From JBBDIJ01 sp040880485 (lineage in GTDB: Bacteria; Bacteroidota; Rhodothermia; Balneolales; Balneolaceae): DNA of 64,000 nucleotides. Where the stretch lies: NCBI GenBank assembly GCA_040880485.1, contig JBBDIJ010000014.1:41491-105490 (forward strand), written 5' to 3'. Positions 43,715-52,851 of this stretch are shown in pieces. The position numbers were made by a program, and so were the translations under genes. Positions within the stretch are counted from its first letter, which is position 1, and each line of letters starts with the position of its first letter. Below the pieces are notes generated by a model that did no database searches, had not been told where the DNA came from, and saw only the letters and a list, made by a program, of their open reading frames with translations.

Positions 43715-43818
43715 GACCTGGCCAATGTTGGATTTCAATAATTGTGTTATCACATAATGTAATGGATTTTTCTCAATCGATCGATCGATTTTTGAGACGA
43801 CTTCAAGGTTTATTCCAC

Positions 43819-43852
43819 GAAAAACGCCCTGCCGGAATGTCCGGACAGGGCG
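43819..43852 (-). terminator. Strong rho-independent-type terminator on the minus strand
   Basis: On the minus strand CGCCCTGTCCGG pairs with CCGGCAGGGCG around a short loop, followed directly by TTTTT. It lies 105 bases upstream of the hydrolase start and inside an open frame, so it should end a transcript coming from 43860-44260. Confidence 0.82.
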
Positions 43853-44197
43853 TGAATCGGGGGTATAGATATTGATCAGGCTTACACAGAATACCTGAAT
43901 GGCAAGAATGACCGATGCGGCTACTTCTGCTTCTACAGCTTTCTGAACGGCGTTTCCGACATTAGTGGCACTTACTGTACCGGATTCGATAGCTGCCGTT
44001 AGTTGTGTATTGATGTGGGCGGCTACATCGGCAGCAGTTACACCCTCAGCGTGGCTCTGTGCACCATCAGCCGCTTTGCCTGCGATATAGACAAGTGCTT
44101 CGTAATAGGTGTGAGTTCCCGGTATGGGTCTCGCATCTACTGAACTTGCGTCGTCTACCTGAACAAGTACACCGGATGGCAACTGGCCGAATCGCAA
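43853..44197 (-). pseudogene. Protein-like open stretch without ATG, unknown
   Basis: On the minus strand an open frame of about 115 codons reads (in parts) TYYEALVYIAGKAADGA, VTAADVAAHINTQLTAAI, GTVSATNVGNAVQKAVEAE, VILAIQVFCVSLINI. It is Ala/Val-rich, helical and coding-like, and ends in a hydrophobic segment. There is no ATG; only a TTG at 44197 could start it. No stop occurs before the terminator, and the frame runs on into the hydrolase gene. Two direct copies of gtccggatggaa lie just upstream (44199-44224). It is most likely an eroded or frameshifted small gene. Confidence 0.35.
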
Positions 44198-44309
44198 TGT
44201 CCGGATGGAAAGTGTCCGGATGGAATGATTTGCGAATTACCGTATGTTAGAACGGTGACTGCGAACAGAGACGGGATTTTCACAGAATATTGATTATAAA
44301 ACAGCAGAA

Positions 44310-45128
44310 ATGAACGGAATGGATTTATCAGGAATTGATTTTATAGAAATTGTGACCGTATACGGCTTGAACCTGATCCTTGCGATTCTGACGCTTGTAA
44401 TCGGTCTCTGGGTGATCAGTTGGATCATGACGGGTATTCGAAAAGGGCTGGAAAGGGGAGATATTGAGCCGACTCTAAAAGGATTTGTTACCAATTTCTT
44501 GTCGGTACTGTTAAAGATTCTGGTCTACATTTCCGCATTGAGCGTCCTGGGTGTAGAGATGACCTCCTTTATTGCCATCCTGGCTGCGGCCGGCCTGGCC
44601 ATAGGCCTGGCTCTCTCCGGCACGTTGCAAAACTTCGCCGGAGGCGTTATGATCCTCTTCTTCAAACCATTCAAGGCGGGGCACTTCATCGAAGCCCAGG
44701 GTCATATGGGGACGGTCAGGGAGATCCAGATCTTTGTAACAGTACTCACCACTCCCGACAACAAAACAATCATCATTCCCAACGGTCCACTTGCTACCGA
44801 TACACTCACCAACTTCTCCATTGAGGAGAAGCGCAGAGTCGACTGGACCTTCGGGATCGCGTATGGTGACGACCTGGACAAAGCCTACGGAGTACTCAGA
44901 AGATTGCTGGGGGAGGATGACCGGATTATGGACGACCCGGAACCTTTTCTGGCACTCAAAGAGTTAGGGGACAGCTCGGTGAACATTGCGGTTCGGGCCT
45001 GGGTCGATGCGGCCGAATATTGGCCGGTCTTCTTCCATATGAACGAGCAGGTATATAAAACCTTCGACAAGGAGGGGCTTTCGATCCCCTTTCCTCAACG
45101 GGATGTTCATCTTTTCAGGGAGAACTGA
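44310..45128 (+). CDS. mscS: Small-conductance mechanosensitive channel MscS
   Basis: Inner-membrane heptameric channel that releases solutes at high membrane tension. 272 residues, the MscS size. Three helices lie at about 15-35, 60-82 and 85-110. The pore helix has the Gly/Ala pattern AAAGLAIGLALSGTLQNFAGG. The beta domain follows (FKAGHFIE...GTVREIQIF...TTPDNKTIIIPNG), then the C-terminal alpha/beta domain. The Asn in IPNGPL is typical. It is divergent from the remnant ORF and upstream of the cobalamin riboswitch. Confidence 0.95.
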   Translation: MNGMDLSGIDFIEIVTVYGLNLILAILTLVIGLWVISWIMTGIRKGLERGDIEPTLKGFVTNFLSVLLKILVYISALSVLGVEMTSFIAILAAAGLAIGLALSGTLQNFAGGVMILFFKPFKAGHFIEAQGHMGTVREIQIFVTVLTTPDNKTIIIPNGPLATDTLTNFSIEEKRRVDWTFGIAYGDDLDKAYGVLRRLLGEDDRIMDDPEPFLALKELGDSSVNIAVRAWVDAAEYWPVFFHMNEQVYKTFDKEGLSIPFPQRDVHLFREN

Positions 45129-45164
45129 GTACCCGGATCAGCAACTTTCACTTTGACAAAATCT

Positions 45165-45422
45165 TCAGGTTCTATACCTTTGGATTCGCACTAACAGGAT
45201 GTTCGGTTCTTCCGGAACGGAAGACGAAAAGGGAATCCCGTGAAAATCGGGAGCTGTACCCGCAACTGTAAGTTCCCCGCCCCTTATGGGCCGGAGTGTG
45301 CGGCAGGCCTTACCTGGCCACTGTTTTCTGATCGAAGCCAACAGGCAGCGGTAGAGAATGGGAAGGTTGCCTGCTGCCGGAACAAGCCAGGAGACCTGCC
45401 GATCATCTCACTGTTGAACCTT
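45165..45422 (+). ncRNA. Cobalamin riboswitch
   Basis: RNA element that binds adenosyl- or methylcobalamin and represses the downstream uptake genes. Conserved blocks: gggaatcccgtgaaaatcgg and gagctgtacccgcaactgt (45231-45269), ggccactg (45316-45323), gggaaggttgcct (45360-45372), and the B12 box aagccaggagacctgcc (45384-45400). The outer P1 stem can form between aggttc (45167-45172) and gaacct (45416-45421). A UUCG-capped hairpin aaccttcgggtt (45417-45428) overlaps the 3' side of P1 and may be part of the expression platform. It lies 30 bases before btuB. Confidence 0.95.
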
Positions 45423-45451
45423 CGGGTTAAAGGTTTGCAAACAGTCGATAT

Positions 45452-47413
45452 ATGTTCTCTGCAGGCCACCGGTTCTTACCGGTACTCCTCACACTTTCTA
45501 CCTCAATTCTATGCAATCCCTCTGTCTGTCCGGCGGCACAAGCCCTGACGGATGAAACGGCCGTTGGCGTTGTACAAGCGGTTCCGGCCGACACCCTGCA
45601 GCTGGGAGAGGTGACGATCCGTTCGACCCGAATACCTGAACAGATCCTCCATCAACCTGTATCAATAGAGATCCTCGACTCTCTTCAGCTCGATGCGTGG
45701 CGCAACCGGTCCCTTTCAGCACTGCTTTCGTCACGCTCCACACTTTTTGTTCGAGATCACGGCCCGGGAGCCATGGCTACCATATCACAGCGAGGACTCT
45801 CCCCCTCCCAAACACTGGTTTTGTGGGAGGGTTTCCCTATCAACAGTCTCTCTCTGGGCCTCTCTGACCTTTCCACTCTGCCGGCCGCACTCTTCTCTTC
45901 TGTGGAGGTGAGCCCGGGAGCTCCAAGCAGTTCGTTTGGCGGAGGCGGGTTGGGAGGTTCGCTCTATCTCGTTTCAGACCCGGTAGCTGTAGACACCGCT
46001 GTGTCTCTTACGGCAGCCGCCGGCTCCTGGGGGGTGCAAACACTCCGGGGCTTCGGAGCCACAAAAGTGGGCCCCTGGTCTCTCTCACTAATTGGGGTAT
46101 ACCAACAGGCTGAAAACAATTTTCCCTACCGGCACCCTGTAGGTGGAGAGCGGCTTCGGCGTGAGAACAATGAGGGGAAAGCAAGCAATCTGACGGCCGG
46201 GCTCGGATATAGCGGTTCGGGAATCGATGTTCAGGCAGGCTTCTGGACCTTCGATCAACGTGACCAACTGCCCGGGAGTGTTTTGGGAGGTTCCGGACCA
46301 CCAGCAAACCAGGATCAGTATGGCTGGCGGGGTTACGGGCGGTTATCGGTTCCATTCGATTCCTGGAGGGTCTCATTTCACTCCTTTTTGGAACAGACCC
46401 GGTTCAGATATGTTGAGAACCAGTCGAATATCGACAGCCGGTTTTTGATGGAGAGAAGACTCGCAAGGGTCGAACTGGAACAGACCGGAGAGGCAAAACT
46501 GCGGTGGCGGGGTGGAGCAGAGTACGGGGTCGAGAGGGTGATTACAGATAACTACAGCGGGACCCCACGAAGAGAGATGGCTGCCCTTCGCTTTCAGCCC
46601 GAAATTCATCTGTTTGAGCAGCGATTTCGGCTCTTTCCGGCTGCCAGGCTGGACCACTACAGCGATTTTGGTGAGATGATTTCATTCTCTCTCGGGTTGA
46701 ACCTGCAGCTGCTCAAAGAACAGCTCTATCTACGCTCCATGGCCAGCCGGGACTTCAATCCACCGGACTTTAACGATCTTCATTGGGTGCCGGGGGGGAA
46801 TCCTGGCCTGGTGCCGGAGCGAAGTGTCCGGATAGAGGGAGGGCTGGTTTGGCGGCCCTCAATTCCGGTTCTGGAGAGTGTCAGATGGACGATCTACAAA
46901 ATTGGCATGACGGAGGGGATCTATTGGTACCCTGGAAGTGAAGGTGTCTGGAGCCCGGAGAATGTGGAGCGTGTAAACGCAAAAGGAGTGGAGGTCTTTT
47001 CAGAATTGGCATGGGAATGGGCCGGAACGGAGTTCAGGGCGGGAACCGGAGGTGAATGGCGCAGGTCGGTGGTCGCTTCGCCACGCTTCGCGGGGGACCA
47101 GGCAGTGGGCCGTCAAATGAGGTATGTGCCTGAAATGACCCTCCGTAGCCATCTCACTTCCACCTGGAACCGTGTGGTCATTCAGGCCGATGTGCAACAG
47201 ACCGGCAGGCGATACATCACAGAAGATCACACCTCCAGCCTGGCACCGTACCTGACACTGGATCTTGCGTTCAGTTTCAGTCAGCGAGCTTTCGGAGTTG
47301 ACTGGCACGCGGGAGTTACCGCACAAAATCTGCTTGACGAGCGATATGAGGTGATTCGCTGGTACCCCATGCCGGGTCGCACGTTCGAGTTTTCTCTGGC
47401 GGGGCGATGGTGA
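45452..47413 (+). CDS. btuB: TonB-dependent cobalamin receptor, BtuB-like
   Basis: Outer-membrane receptor of 653 residues for vitamin B12, driven by TonB. The signal peptide covers about 1-32. The plug domain covers about 50-170 (VTIRSTRIPEQILHQPVSIEIL and PGAPSSSFGGGGLGGSLYLVS), followed by a 22-strand barrel with the C-terminal TonB-receptor motif (NLLDERYEVIRWYPMPGRTFEFSLAGRW, read in parts) ending in Trp. The upstream cobalamin riboswitch and the downstream BtuG-like lipoprotein make B12 the likely substrate. It has no N-terminal carboxypeptidase-regulatory domain, unlike SusC proteins. Confidence 0.93.
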   Translation: MFSAGHRFLPVLLTLSTSILCNPSVCPAAQALTDETAVGVVQAVPADTLQLGEVTIRSTRIPEQILHQPVSIEILDSLQLDAWRNRSLSALLSSRSTLFVRDHGPGAMATISQRGLSPSQTLVLWEGFPINSLSLGLSDLSTLPAALFSSVEVSPGAPSSSFGGGGLGGSLYLVSDPVAVDTAVSLTAAAGSWGVQTLRGFGATKVGPWSLSLIGVYQQAENNFPYRHPVGGERLRRENNEGKASNLTAGLGYSGSGIDVQAGFWTFDQRDQLPGSVLGGSGPPANQDQYGWRGYGRLSVPFDSWRVSFHSFLEQTRFRYVENQSNIDSRFLMERRLARVELEQTGEAKLRWRGGAEYGVERVITDNYSGTPRREMAALRFQPEIHLFEQRFRLFPAARLDHYSDFGEMISFSLGLNLQLLKEQLYLRSMASRDFNPPDFNDLHWVPGGNPGLVPERSVRIEGGLVWRPSIPVLESVRWTIYKIGMTEGIYWYPGSEGVWSPENVERVNAKGVEVFSELAWEWAGTEFRAGTGGEWRRSVVASPRFAGDQAVGRQMRYVPEMTLRSHLTSTWNRVVIQADVQQTGRRYITEDHTSSLAPYLTLDLAFSFSQRAFGVDWHAGVTAQNLLDERYEVIRWYPMPGRTFEFSLAGRW

Positions 47414-47509
47414 GCGGTTTCCAAAGAGCTGCGGGAAGTCCTGCCGGAGCAGGGCCGGAGCAGGTTCAATCCGAATCAAAACAATAATCTGAACAGGAAA
47501 CACTGAAAT

Positions 47510-48697
47510 ATGCTTAACAGAAAAAGATCTCAACATATGAATTCACTTACGACGAAACCGACATTAGCGTCCCGGAGACGGGGGCCCATTGACTGGAGAC
47601 ATCTCATTGCAGCCGCCTCTCTCCTGGTGACGACCGCCTGTGACAACGGGCCGCTTTCCGAGAATCAGGACCAGAATGGAACCGAAGCGGGAGTAGAGCT
47701 CTATGTGGCCAATGAGGGAAACTGGTCGGATAGCAACGGCTCCCTATCGCTTATTCGGCCGGGGAGTGGAGAGGTACTTCAGAATCGATTTGAAAGTGTA
47801 AACGGACGGCCACTTGCCGGAATTATTCAGACGATCGTCCCCGGCTCGACGGAGGAGGGAGTGCCGGGACGTCTCTTCATCATTCTGAACAATAGCGATC
47901 GAATTGAAGTAGTGGACCCGGAGACTCTGGAAAGCATTGAGTCAATTCCGATGGATGGAGAGGGCGGCTTTACGCCATCCGGTTTTACCGATTTGGACGG
48001 TGAGAAGGGATATGTGGCTGGCCTGTACACCAACGAGGTTGCCGTTGTTGATCTGGAATCCATGGAAATAACCGGGACACGTATAGCAGTCGGGCAAAAT
48101 CCTCAGGCGATGGCGGTCTCCGGGACTACCCTATTTGTGGGGAACAACGGTTTCGGAGCAGATCGCACCGTAAGTGTGATTGATACGGATACAGATGAGG
48201 TGACAGGGACAACCGATGTGGGGGCCGGGCCGATACAGTTTCTTCCGCTGGAAGACGGAAGGCTGGTTGTGCTCTCTGCAGGGTACAAGGCGTATGATGA
48301 GGAGTGGAACCGGGATCCGGAAAATGATGAAGAGGGGAGGCTGGACTTTTTGGAGGGTACAGACGGCTCCCTGATTGCCACGATTGAAACAGGTGGTTTC
48401 CCGGGAGCAATGGTTCTGGACCCAGCCCGGGAGATTCTCTATGTGATGAACAGCAGTGAAGTGCAGCAAGTGGATCTGGGCCTGATGGAGCTATTGCAGT
48501 CACCTTTTGTCTCCAGGACGTTCCGGGGAGGGGCCTGGTCTTCGGTGGATGAGCGGCTTTATCTTGCACAGAGTCGTGGATATACCCAGTCGGGCCAGGT
48601 GATTGCTTACGACATCGAAGGGGCCGCATTAGACTCCTTTCCGGCAGGGATTGCCCCTTCGGACATCCTGCTGATGTTTAATGAGAATCTGAATTGA
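47510..48697 (+). CDS. btuG: BtuG-like surface beta-propeller lipoprotein
   Basis: 395 residues; lipoprotein signal with lipobox VTTAC (Cys near 44), the start being ATG 47510 or, more typically, ATG 47537. The mature part is a YncE/DUF5074-like propeller starting ELYVANEGNWSDSNGSLSLI, with blades ending around residue 385. In Bacteroides, BtuG of this fold is a surface lipoprotein that binds B12 with very high affinity and passes it to BtuB. Position directly behind btuB under one riboswitch supports the same role. No btuCDF genes follow, so the inner-membrane importer must lie elsewhere. Confidence 0.82.
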   Translation: MLNRKRSQHMNSLTTKPTLASRRRGPIDWRHLIAAASLLVTTACDNGPLSENQDQNGTEAGVELYVANEGNWSDSNGSLSLIRPGSGEVLQNRFESVNGRPLAGIIQTIVPGSTEEGVPGRLFIILNNSDRIEVVDPETLESIESIPMDGEGGFTPSGFTDLDGEKGYVAGLYTNEVAVVDLESMEITGTRIAVGQNPQAMAVSGTTLFVGNNGFGADRTVSVIDTDTDEVTGTTDVGAGPIQFLPLEDGRLVVLSAGYKAYDEEWNRDPENDEEGRLDFLEGTDGSLIATIETGGFPGAMVLDPAREILYVMNSSEVQQVDLGLMELLQSPFVSRTFRGGAWSSVDERLYLAQSRGYTQSGQVIAYDIEGAALDSFPAGIAPSDILLMFNENLN

Positions 48698-48777
48698 TAG
48701 GGTGAACCCGGTATTTTTCAGCATTTTCCGTTCTGAACGGATATCTTTACTGCTCAAGATATAATTGAAAATGCATT

Positions 48778-50199
48778 TTGGAGAAACCACCTTTTGAAAA
48801 TCTGGTTGTTCGTCTGAATGGCCTCGAGAAGGCGTATCGTTTGGCTCATATTGGCACCTGGGTGTATGATATGGAGAGTGGAAAGCTCGACTGGTCTTCG
48901 GTAACCAAAGAGGTCCACGGATTTGGGGACGACTATGAACCGGATGTAGAGAGTACCATTCGCCTCTTCAAGGAGGGGATTGACCGGGAAACATTCGCTC
49001 GTGCTGCAAATGACGCAATCGAACATGCAAAACCATTCGATATCGAGCTTAAAATCATCAGCGGCCAGGGTGACGAGCGCTGGATTAGGGCCAGGGGCGA
49101 ACCTGAGTATGTGGATGAGAAATGTGTGCGATTTTTCGGGATCAGCCAGGATGTGACCAAGAGAAAGCAGGCCGAAGAGGAAGTGAGGTTGAATGAGCGC
49201 CGGTTTAAGGCTCTTGTTCAGGAGGGAGCAGATATGATCGCGATCCTGGATCATGAAGGGTACTACAAATACGTGAGCCCCACATCGGAAACTGTTCTGG
49301 GTTATTCGCCGGAAGACCTGGTTGGCCGATGGGCTCTGGAGCTGGTTCACCCTGATGATAGTGAGAGGCTGAAGGTTATACTGGAGGCGATGCCGAAACT
49401 GAAACGGGTAGAGGTAGAGCCCTATCGCGTTACTGATTCGGACGGAGAGTGGCGCTGGTTAGAAACGACGGTGACGGATCTGACGAATGATGCCGCTGTA
49501 AAGGGACTGGTGGTGAATTCAAGGGATATTTCAGAGAAGAAACACCGGCAGGAGGAGATGAAGGAGTCTCTGCAGGAGAAGGAGATTCTGCTAGCAGAGA
49601 TCCACCATCGTGTAAAGAACAACCTTGCCGTTGTGTCCGGCCTGCTACAGCTTCAGGCCAGTCAGGTGGATGACCCGGAAATGCTCGTTCTGATGAAGGA
49701 TGCGGTTTCCAGAGTTCAAACCATGGCTCATATTCACGAACAGCTCTATCAATCGGACAATTTTGCACGCCTCAATTTTTCAGAGAATGTGAGAAAGCTT
49801 GTATTGCGCCTGGTACAATCCTGGCAGGCAGAGACGGTTTTTGAACTCGATTTCCAGCTTGAAAAGGTAGAGTTGCCCATACACCAGGCCATACCCTGCT
49901 CACTGATACTGAATGAAGTAGTTAGCAATATCATCAAACACGCCTATGATGGACGGCCGAAGGGAACAGTATCTCTGCACTTGTCATATAATCCTGCAGA
50001 CAACCGTGTGATCATCTGTGTGGAGGATGATGGTGTGGGTCTCCCGGACGGATTCGATACAGAGAGTGAGAACACGATGGGGATGACTCTGATTCGAATT
50101 CTGTCTGTTCAGATTGGTGCCGGGTTTCGATATGAATCCCTTGAGAAGGGGACACGTTTTACGCTTGAACTGATCAGAGAGGCGCACCGCAATGTATAA
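48778..50199 (+). CDS. PAS-PAS sensor histidine kinase, HisKA_2 family
   Basis: 473-residue cytoplasmic kinase. The first PAS/PAC lies at about 15-130, the second at 135-255 (PTSETVLGYSPEDLVGR and the PAC WRWLETTVTDLT). The HisKA_2 dimerisation motif EIHHRVKNNLAVVSGLLQL lies near 277, and an HATPase near 370-470 has NEVVSNIIKHAYD and EDDGVGLPDG. This is the LuxQ/HWE-like blue-light or stress kinase class. The start appears to be TTG at 48778, just before the PAS domain. No membrane span. No regulator gene is adjacent; proB follows after 24 bases. Confidence 0.88.
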   Translation: MEKPPFENLVVRLNGLEKAYRLAHIGTWVYDMESGKLDWSSVTKEVHGFGDDYEPDVESTIRLFKEGIDRETFARAANDAIEHAKPFDIELKIISGQGDERWIRARGEPEYVDEKCVRFFGISQDVTKRKQAEEEVRLNERRFKALVQEGADMIAILDHEGYYKYVSPTSETVLGYSPEDLVGRWALELVHPDDSERLKVILEAMPKLKRVEVEPYRVTDSDGEWRWLETTVTDLTNDAAVKGLVVNSRDISEKKHRQEEMKESLQEKEILLAEIHHRVKNNLAVVSGLLQLQASQVDDPEMLVLMKDAVSRVQTMAHIHEQLYQSDNFARLNFSENVRKLVLRLVQSWQAETVFELDFQLEKVELPIHQAIPCSLILNEVVSNIIKHAYDGRPKGTVSLHLSYNPADNRVIICVEDDGVGLPDGFDTESENTMGMTLIRILSVQIGAGFRYESLEKGTRFTLELIREAHRNV

Positions 50200-50223
50200 T
50201 TTGCAGAAGCTATATTTGCAGGG

Positions 50224-51369
50224 ATGAATCGAAGTGACATACATTCAGGAAGGGATCTGCTTAAAGATGACATCCGAAGAGTAGTCATCAAGCTGGGGAG
50301 CCGGGTTCTGGTCAGTGAAAATGGTGAACCCGACCGGGCGAGGATCCAATCGCTGATTGGGGAGGTTGCGGCCCTTTATCATGAGGGAAAGGAGGTCATC
50401 CTGGTAAGTTCCGGGGCCATCGCAACGGGAGTTCAGGCTCTCGGTTGGAGTGTACGACCCACAAACCTCCAGGATTTGCAGATGTCTGCCTCTGTAGGAC
50501 AGACGGTTCTTATGCAGATCTACAGCAGCCTGTTCGGAGATTATGGAATACAGGTGGGCCAGGTGCTTTTGACGCATGACGACCTGAAGCAGAGGGAGCG
50601 ACACCTGAACGCCCGAAATACGATGCTCTCCATGCTAAGAAACAGAGTAATTCCGGTTGTGAATGAGAATGATGTGGTCTCCGTAGATGAGATCCGTTTT
50701 GGCGACAACGATCTGCTCGCATCTCTGGTCGCCACACTCACCGGTTCGGAGCTTCTCATACTTCTGACCACTTCAAATGGCTTTTTCCGGACGGAACGCG
50801 GAGTGATGAAGGAGAGAATACCGGTACTCTCTTCCATCACAGGAGAGGTGATTTCTATGGCTCAGGGCAAGGGGAGTACCTGGTCATCCGGAGGGATGGC
50901 TTCAAAGCTGAAATCTGCCGAGCATGCTGTACGATCGGGCATCCCTGTGGTAATTGCCAACGGGCAGGAGAATGGGGTTCTCGCCCGGATACTTGCGAAA
51001 GAGGATGTCGGAACACTGATCCTGCCGGATCAGAGGGGGGAACCGATGACGGCGCGGAAAAAATGGATCGCTTTTTTCCATCGACCTGTAGGGGCTCTGG
51101 TTGTGGATAAAGGTGCCTGTAAAGCGATTGTAGATGGAGGGAACAGTTTGTTACCTGTAGGCGTACAGCAGTGTCGCGGCAGGTTTGGAGTCGGGGCGTT
51201 ATTGAATATTGAATATCCGGAGGGTGTGGTGATTGCCAGAGGAATTACCTCCTACTCCAAAGAGGAGTTGGAGGAGGTTATGGGTCTTCGGTCTCCCGAT
51301 ATTCGTGACAGGCTGGGGGAGAGGTATCATGAAGAGGTGATTCATCGGGATAATATGGTTATTTTATGA
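50224..51369 (+). CDS. proB: Glutamate 5-kinase
   Basis: First enzyme of proline synthesis: phosphorylates L-glutamate with ATP. The amino-acid kinase domain covers about 15-265 (VVIKLGSRVLVSENG, VSSGAIATGV near 62, NENDVVSVDEI near 148, GMASKLKSAEHAVRSG near 225). A C-terminal PUA domain covers about 285-365 (LVVDKGACKAIVDGGNSLLPVGV). The 381 residues are normal for the PUA-containing form. Proline feedback is expected from the family. It is 72 bases ahead of proA. Confidence 0.96.
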   Translation: MNRSDIHSGRDLLKDDIRRVVIKLGSRVLVSENGEPDRARIQSLIGEVAALYHEGKEVILVSSGAIATGVQALGWSVRPTNLQDLQMSASVGQTVLMQIYSSLFGDYGIQVGQVLLTHDDLKQRERHLNARNTMLSMLRNRVIPVVNENDVVSVDEIRFGDNDLLASLVATLTGSELLILLTTSNGFFRTERGVMKERIPVLSSITGEVISMAQGKGSTWSSGGMASKLKSAEHAVRSGIPVVIANGQENGVLARILAKEDVGTLILPDQRGEPMTARKKWIAFFHRPVGALVVDKGACKAIVDGGNSLLPVGVQQCRGRFGVGALLNIEYPEGVVIARGITSYSKEELEEVMGLRSPDIRDRLGERYHEEVIHRDNMVIL

Positions 51370-51441
51370 GCTTGCAGTCCTGGGTATTCATAGAAAACGA
51401 CAGCCTCGCAGCCAATTTTATTCAAAAATTTTCGGGAAAAG

Positions 51442-52707
51442 ATGGAGACAGTGGCAACCATTGAGGAACAGGTAGAACTGATTGGCCGCAGAGCGCGGAA
51501 GGCATCGAGAGAACTTGCAGGCCTTAATACCAGTCAGAAGAATCGGATTCTGATTGCAATGGCAGACTCAGTCGATCGTTCGGCTGATGTGATTAAGGAG
51601 GAAAATCGGAAAGACCTGGCCGATGCAAAAGAGAAAGGGCTGGCCGACGCTCTTGTCGACCGCCTGGTACTTGACGACAATCGTCTAAAATTGATGACGA
51701 ATGGTCTGAGGGCGATTGCGGGGCTCCCCGATCCTGTAGGCAGATCTCTGCGAACCTGGCGAAAATCGAACGGTCTGGAACTGCGGAAGATGGCCGTCCC
51801 GATCGGTGTGATCGGAATGATCTACGAATCCAGGCCCAATGTAACAGCAGATGCAGCGGCACTCTGTCTGAAGGCTTCCAATGCGGTAATTCTGCGAGGT
51901 GGATCGGAGGCGTTCAGAAGTAATCATGCGATCGCATCGGCCATGATCGAGAGTGGTGTGGCTGCGGGACTGCCCGAACACTCCATTCAGCTGATACCGG
52001 TACGGGAGAGGGAGGCGGTGGATCGGCTCATCACCATGGACAAATATGTGGACCTGCTGATCCCGCGAGGGGGAGAGGGTTTGATCAGGGCGGTAGCAGA
52101 GAGAGCCACCGTGCCGGTTCTGAAACACTACAAGGGTGTGTGTCATGTTTATGTGGACGGGAGTGCAGATCCGGAGATGGCAATGTCGATTGTGGAGAAC
52201 GCGAAGTGCCAGAGGCCCGGGGTATGCAATGCTGCAGAGACACTACTGATAGATCGGGAGATTGCCGAAGAGTGGCTTCCCCAAATGGCTGCCCGGCTTC
52301 GCCAGCAGGGTGTGGAGCTTCGCGGGTGTGAAGAGAGCTGCCGGATCGACAGGCGCATCCTTCCTGCCACAGAGGAGGATTGGGTGACCGAATATCTCGA
52401 TCTCATTTTGTCCATTCGTGTAGTAGACGGAGTGGAAGAAGCAGTTGAACACATTAATAGTTACGGCTCCGGCCACTCTGATGCAGTTGTTACGGAATCG
52501 GCTTCTGCGGCCGATTATTTTGTCAAGAGAGTGGACTCGGCGGCTGTTTATGTAAACGCATCGACCAGATTTACGGATGGTTCGGAGTTTGGGATGGGAG
52601 CCGAAATCGGGATCAGTACAGATCGGTTACATGCACGCGGGCCTGTTGGACTCGAGGAGCTGACTACTTATAAGTATGTGATACGCGGAGAGGGACAGAT
52701 CAAATAG
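51442..52707 (+). CDS. proA: Gamma-glutamyl phosphate reductase
   Basis: Second step of proline synthesis: reduces glutamyl-5-phosphate with NADPH to the semialdehyde. 421 residues of the aldehyde dehydrogenase superfamily: IPIGVIGMIYESRPNVT (here VPIGVIG...) near 115, ILRGGSEAFRSN near 150, catalytic Cys in KCQRPGVCNAAETLLID near 262, and the C-terminal signature EFGMGAEIGISTDRLHARGPVG. The ATG at 51442 is followed by a second possible Met only far inside. Cotranscribed with proB. Confidence 0.97.
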   Translation: METVATIEEQVELIGRRARKASRELAGLNTSQKNRILIAMADSVDRSADVIKEENRKDLADAKEKGLADALVDRLVLDDNRLKLMTNGLRAIAGLPDPVGRSLRTWRKSNGLELRKMAVPIGVIGMIYESRPNVTADAAALCLKASNAVILRGGSEAFRSNHAIASAMIESGVAAGLPEHSIQLIPVREREAVDRLITMDKYVDLLIPRGGEGLIRAVAERATVPVLKHYKGVCHVYVDGSADPEMAMSIVENAKCQRPGVCNAAETLLIDREIAEEWLPQMAARLRQQGVELRGCEESCRIDRRILPATEEDWVTEYLDLILSIRVVDGVEEAVEHINSYGSGHSDAVVTESASAADYFVKRVDSAAVYVNASTRFTDGSEFGMGAEIGISTDRLHARGPVGLEELTTYKYVIRGEGQIK

Positions 52708-52718
52708 CCTGTCAAGCT

Positions 52719-52755
52719 GCAAGTTTGCAAATGGATACGGCGATTTGCAAATTGC
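52719..52755. other. Hairpin after proA
   Basis: Inverted repeat gcaa-g-tttgcaaat, ten-base spacer, atttgcaaa-ttgc, starting 11 bases after the proA stop. There is no T-run after it, so it may be a weak terminator, an RNA-stability hairpin or a protein-binding dyad for the next promoter. Confidence 0.4.
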
Positions 52756-52851
52756 GTGCAATACTGGTAACCCCCCTGTTTCAACCCTTTACAGCTTGCG
52801 TGTTATGGGAGTTTCTCTGTACTGCATGATCGGTTTGGCACGGAGTATGGA

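Noticed and set aside
43715..44197. One long fusion of the upstream open stretch with the dienelactone hydrolase
   Set aside because: The hydrolase begins with a clear signal peptide at 43714, and a strong terminator lies inside the supposed fusion.
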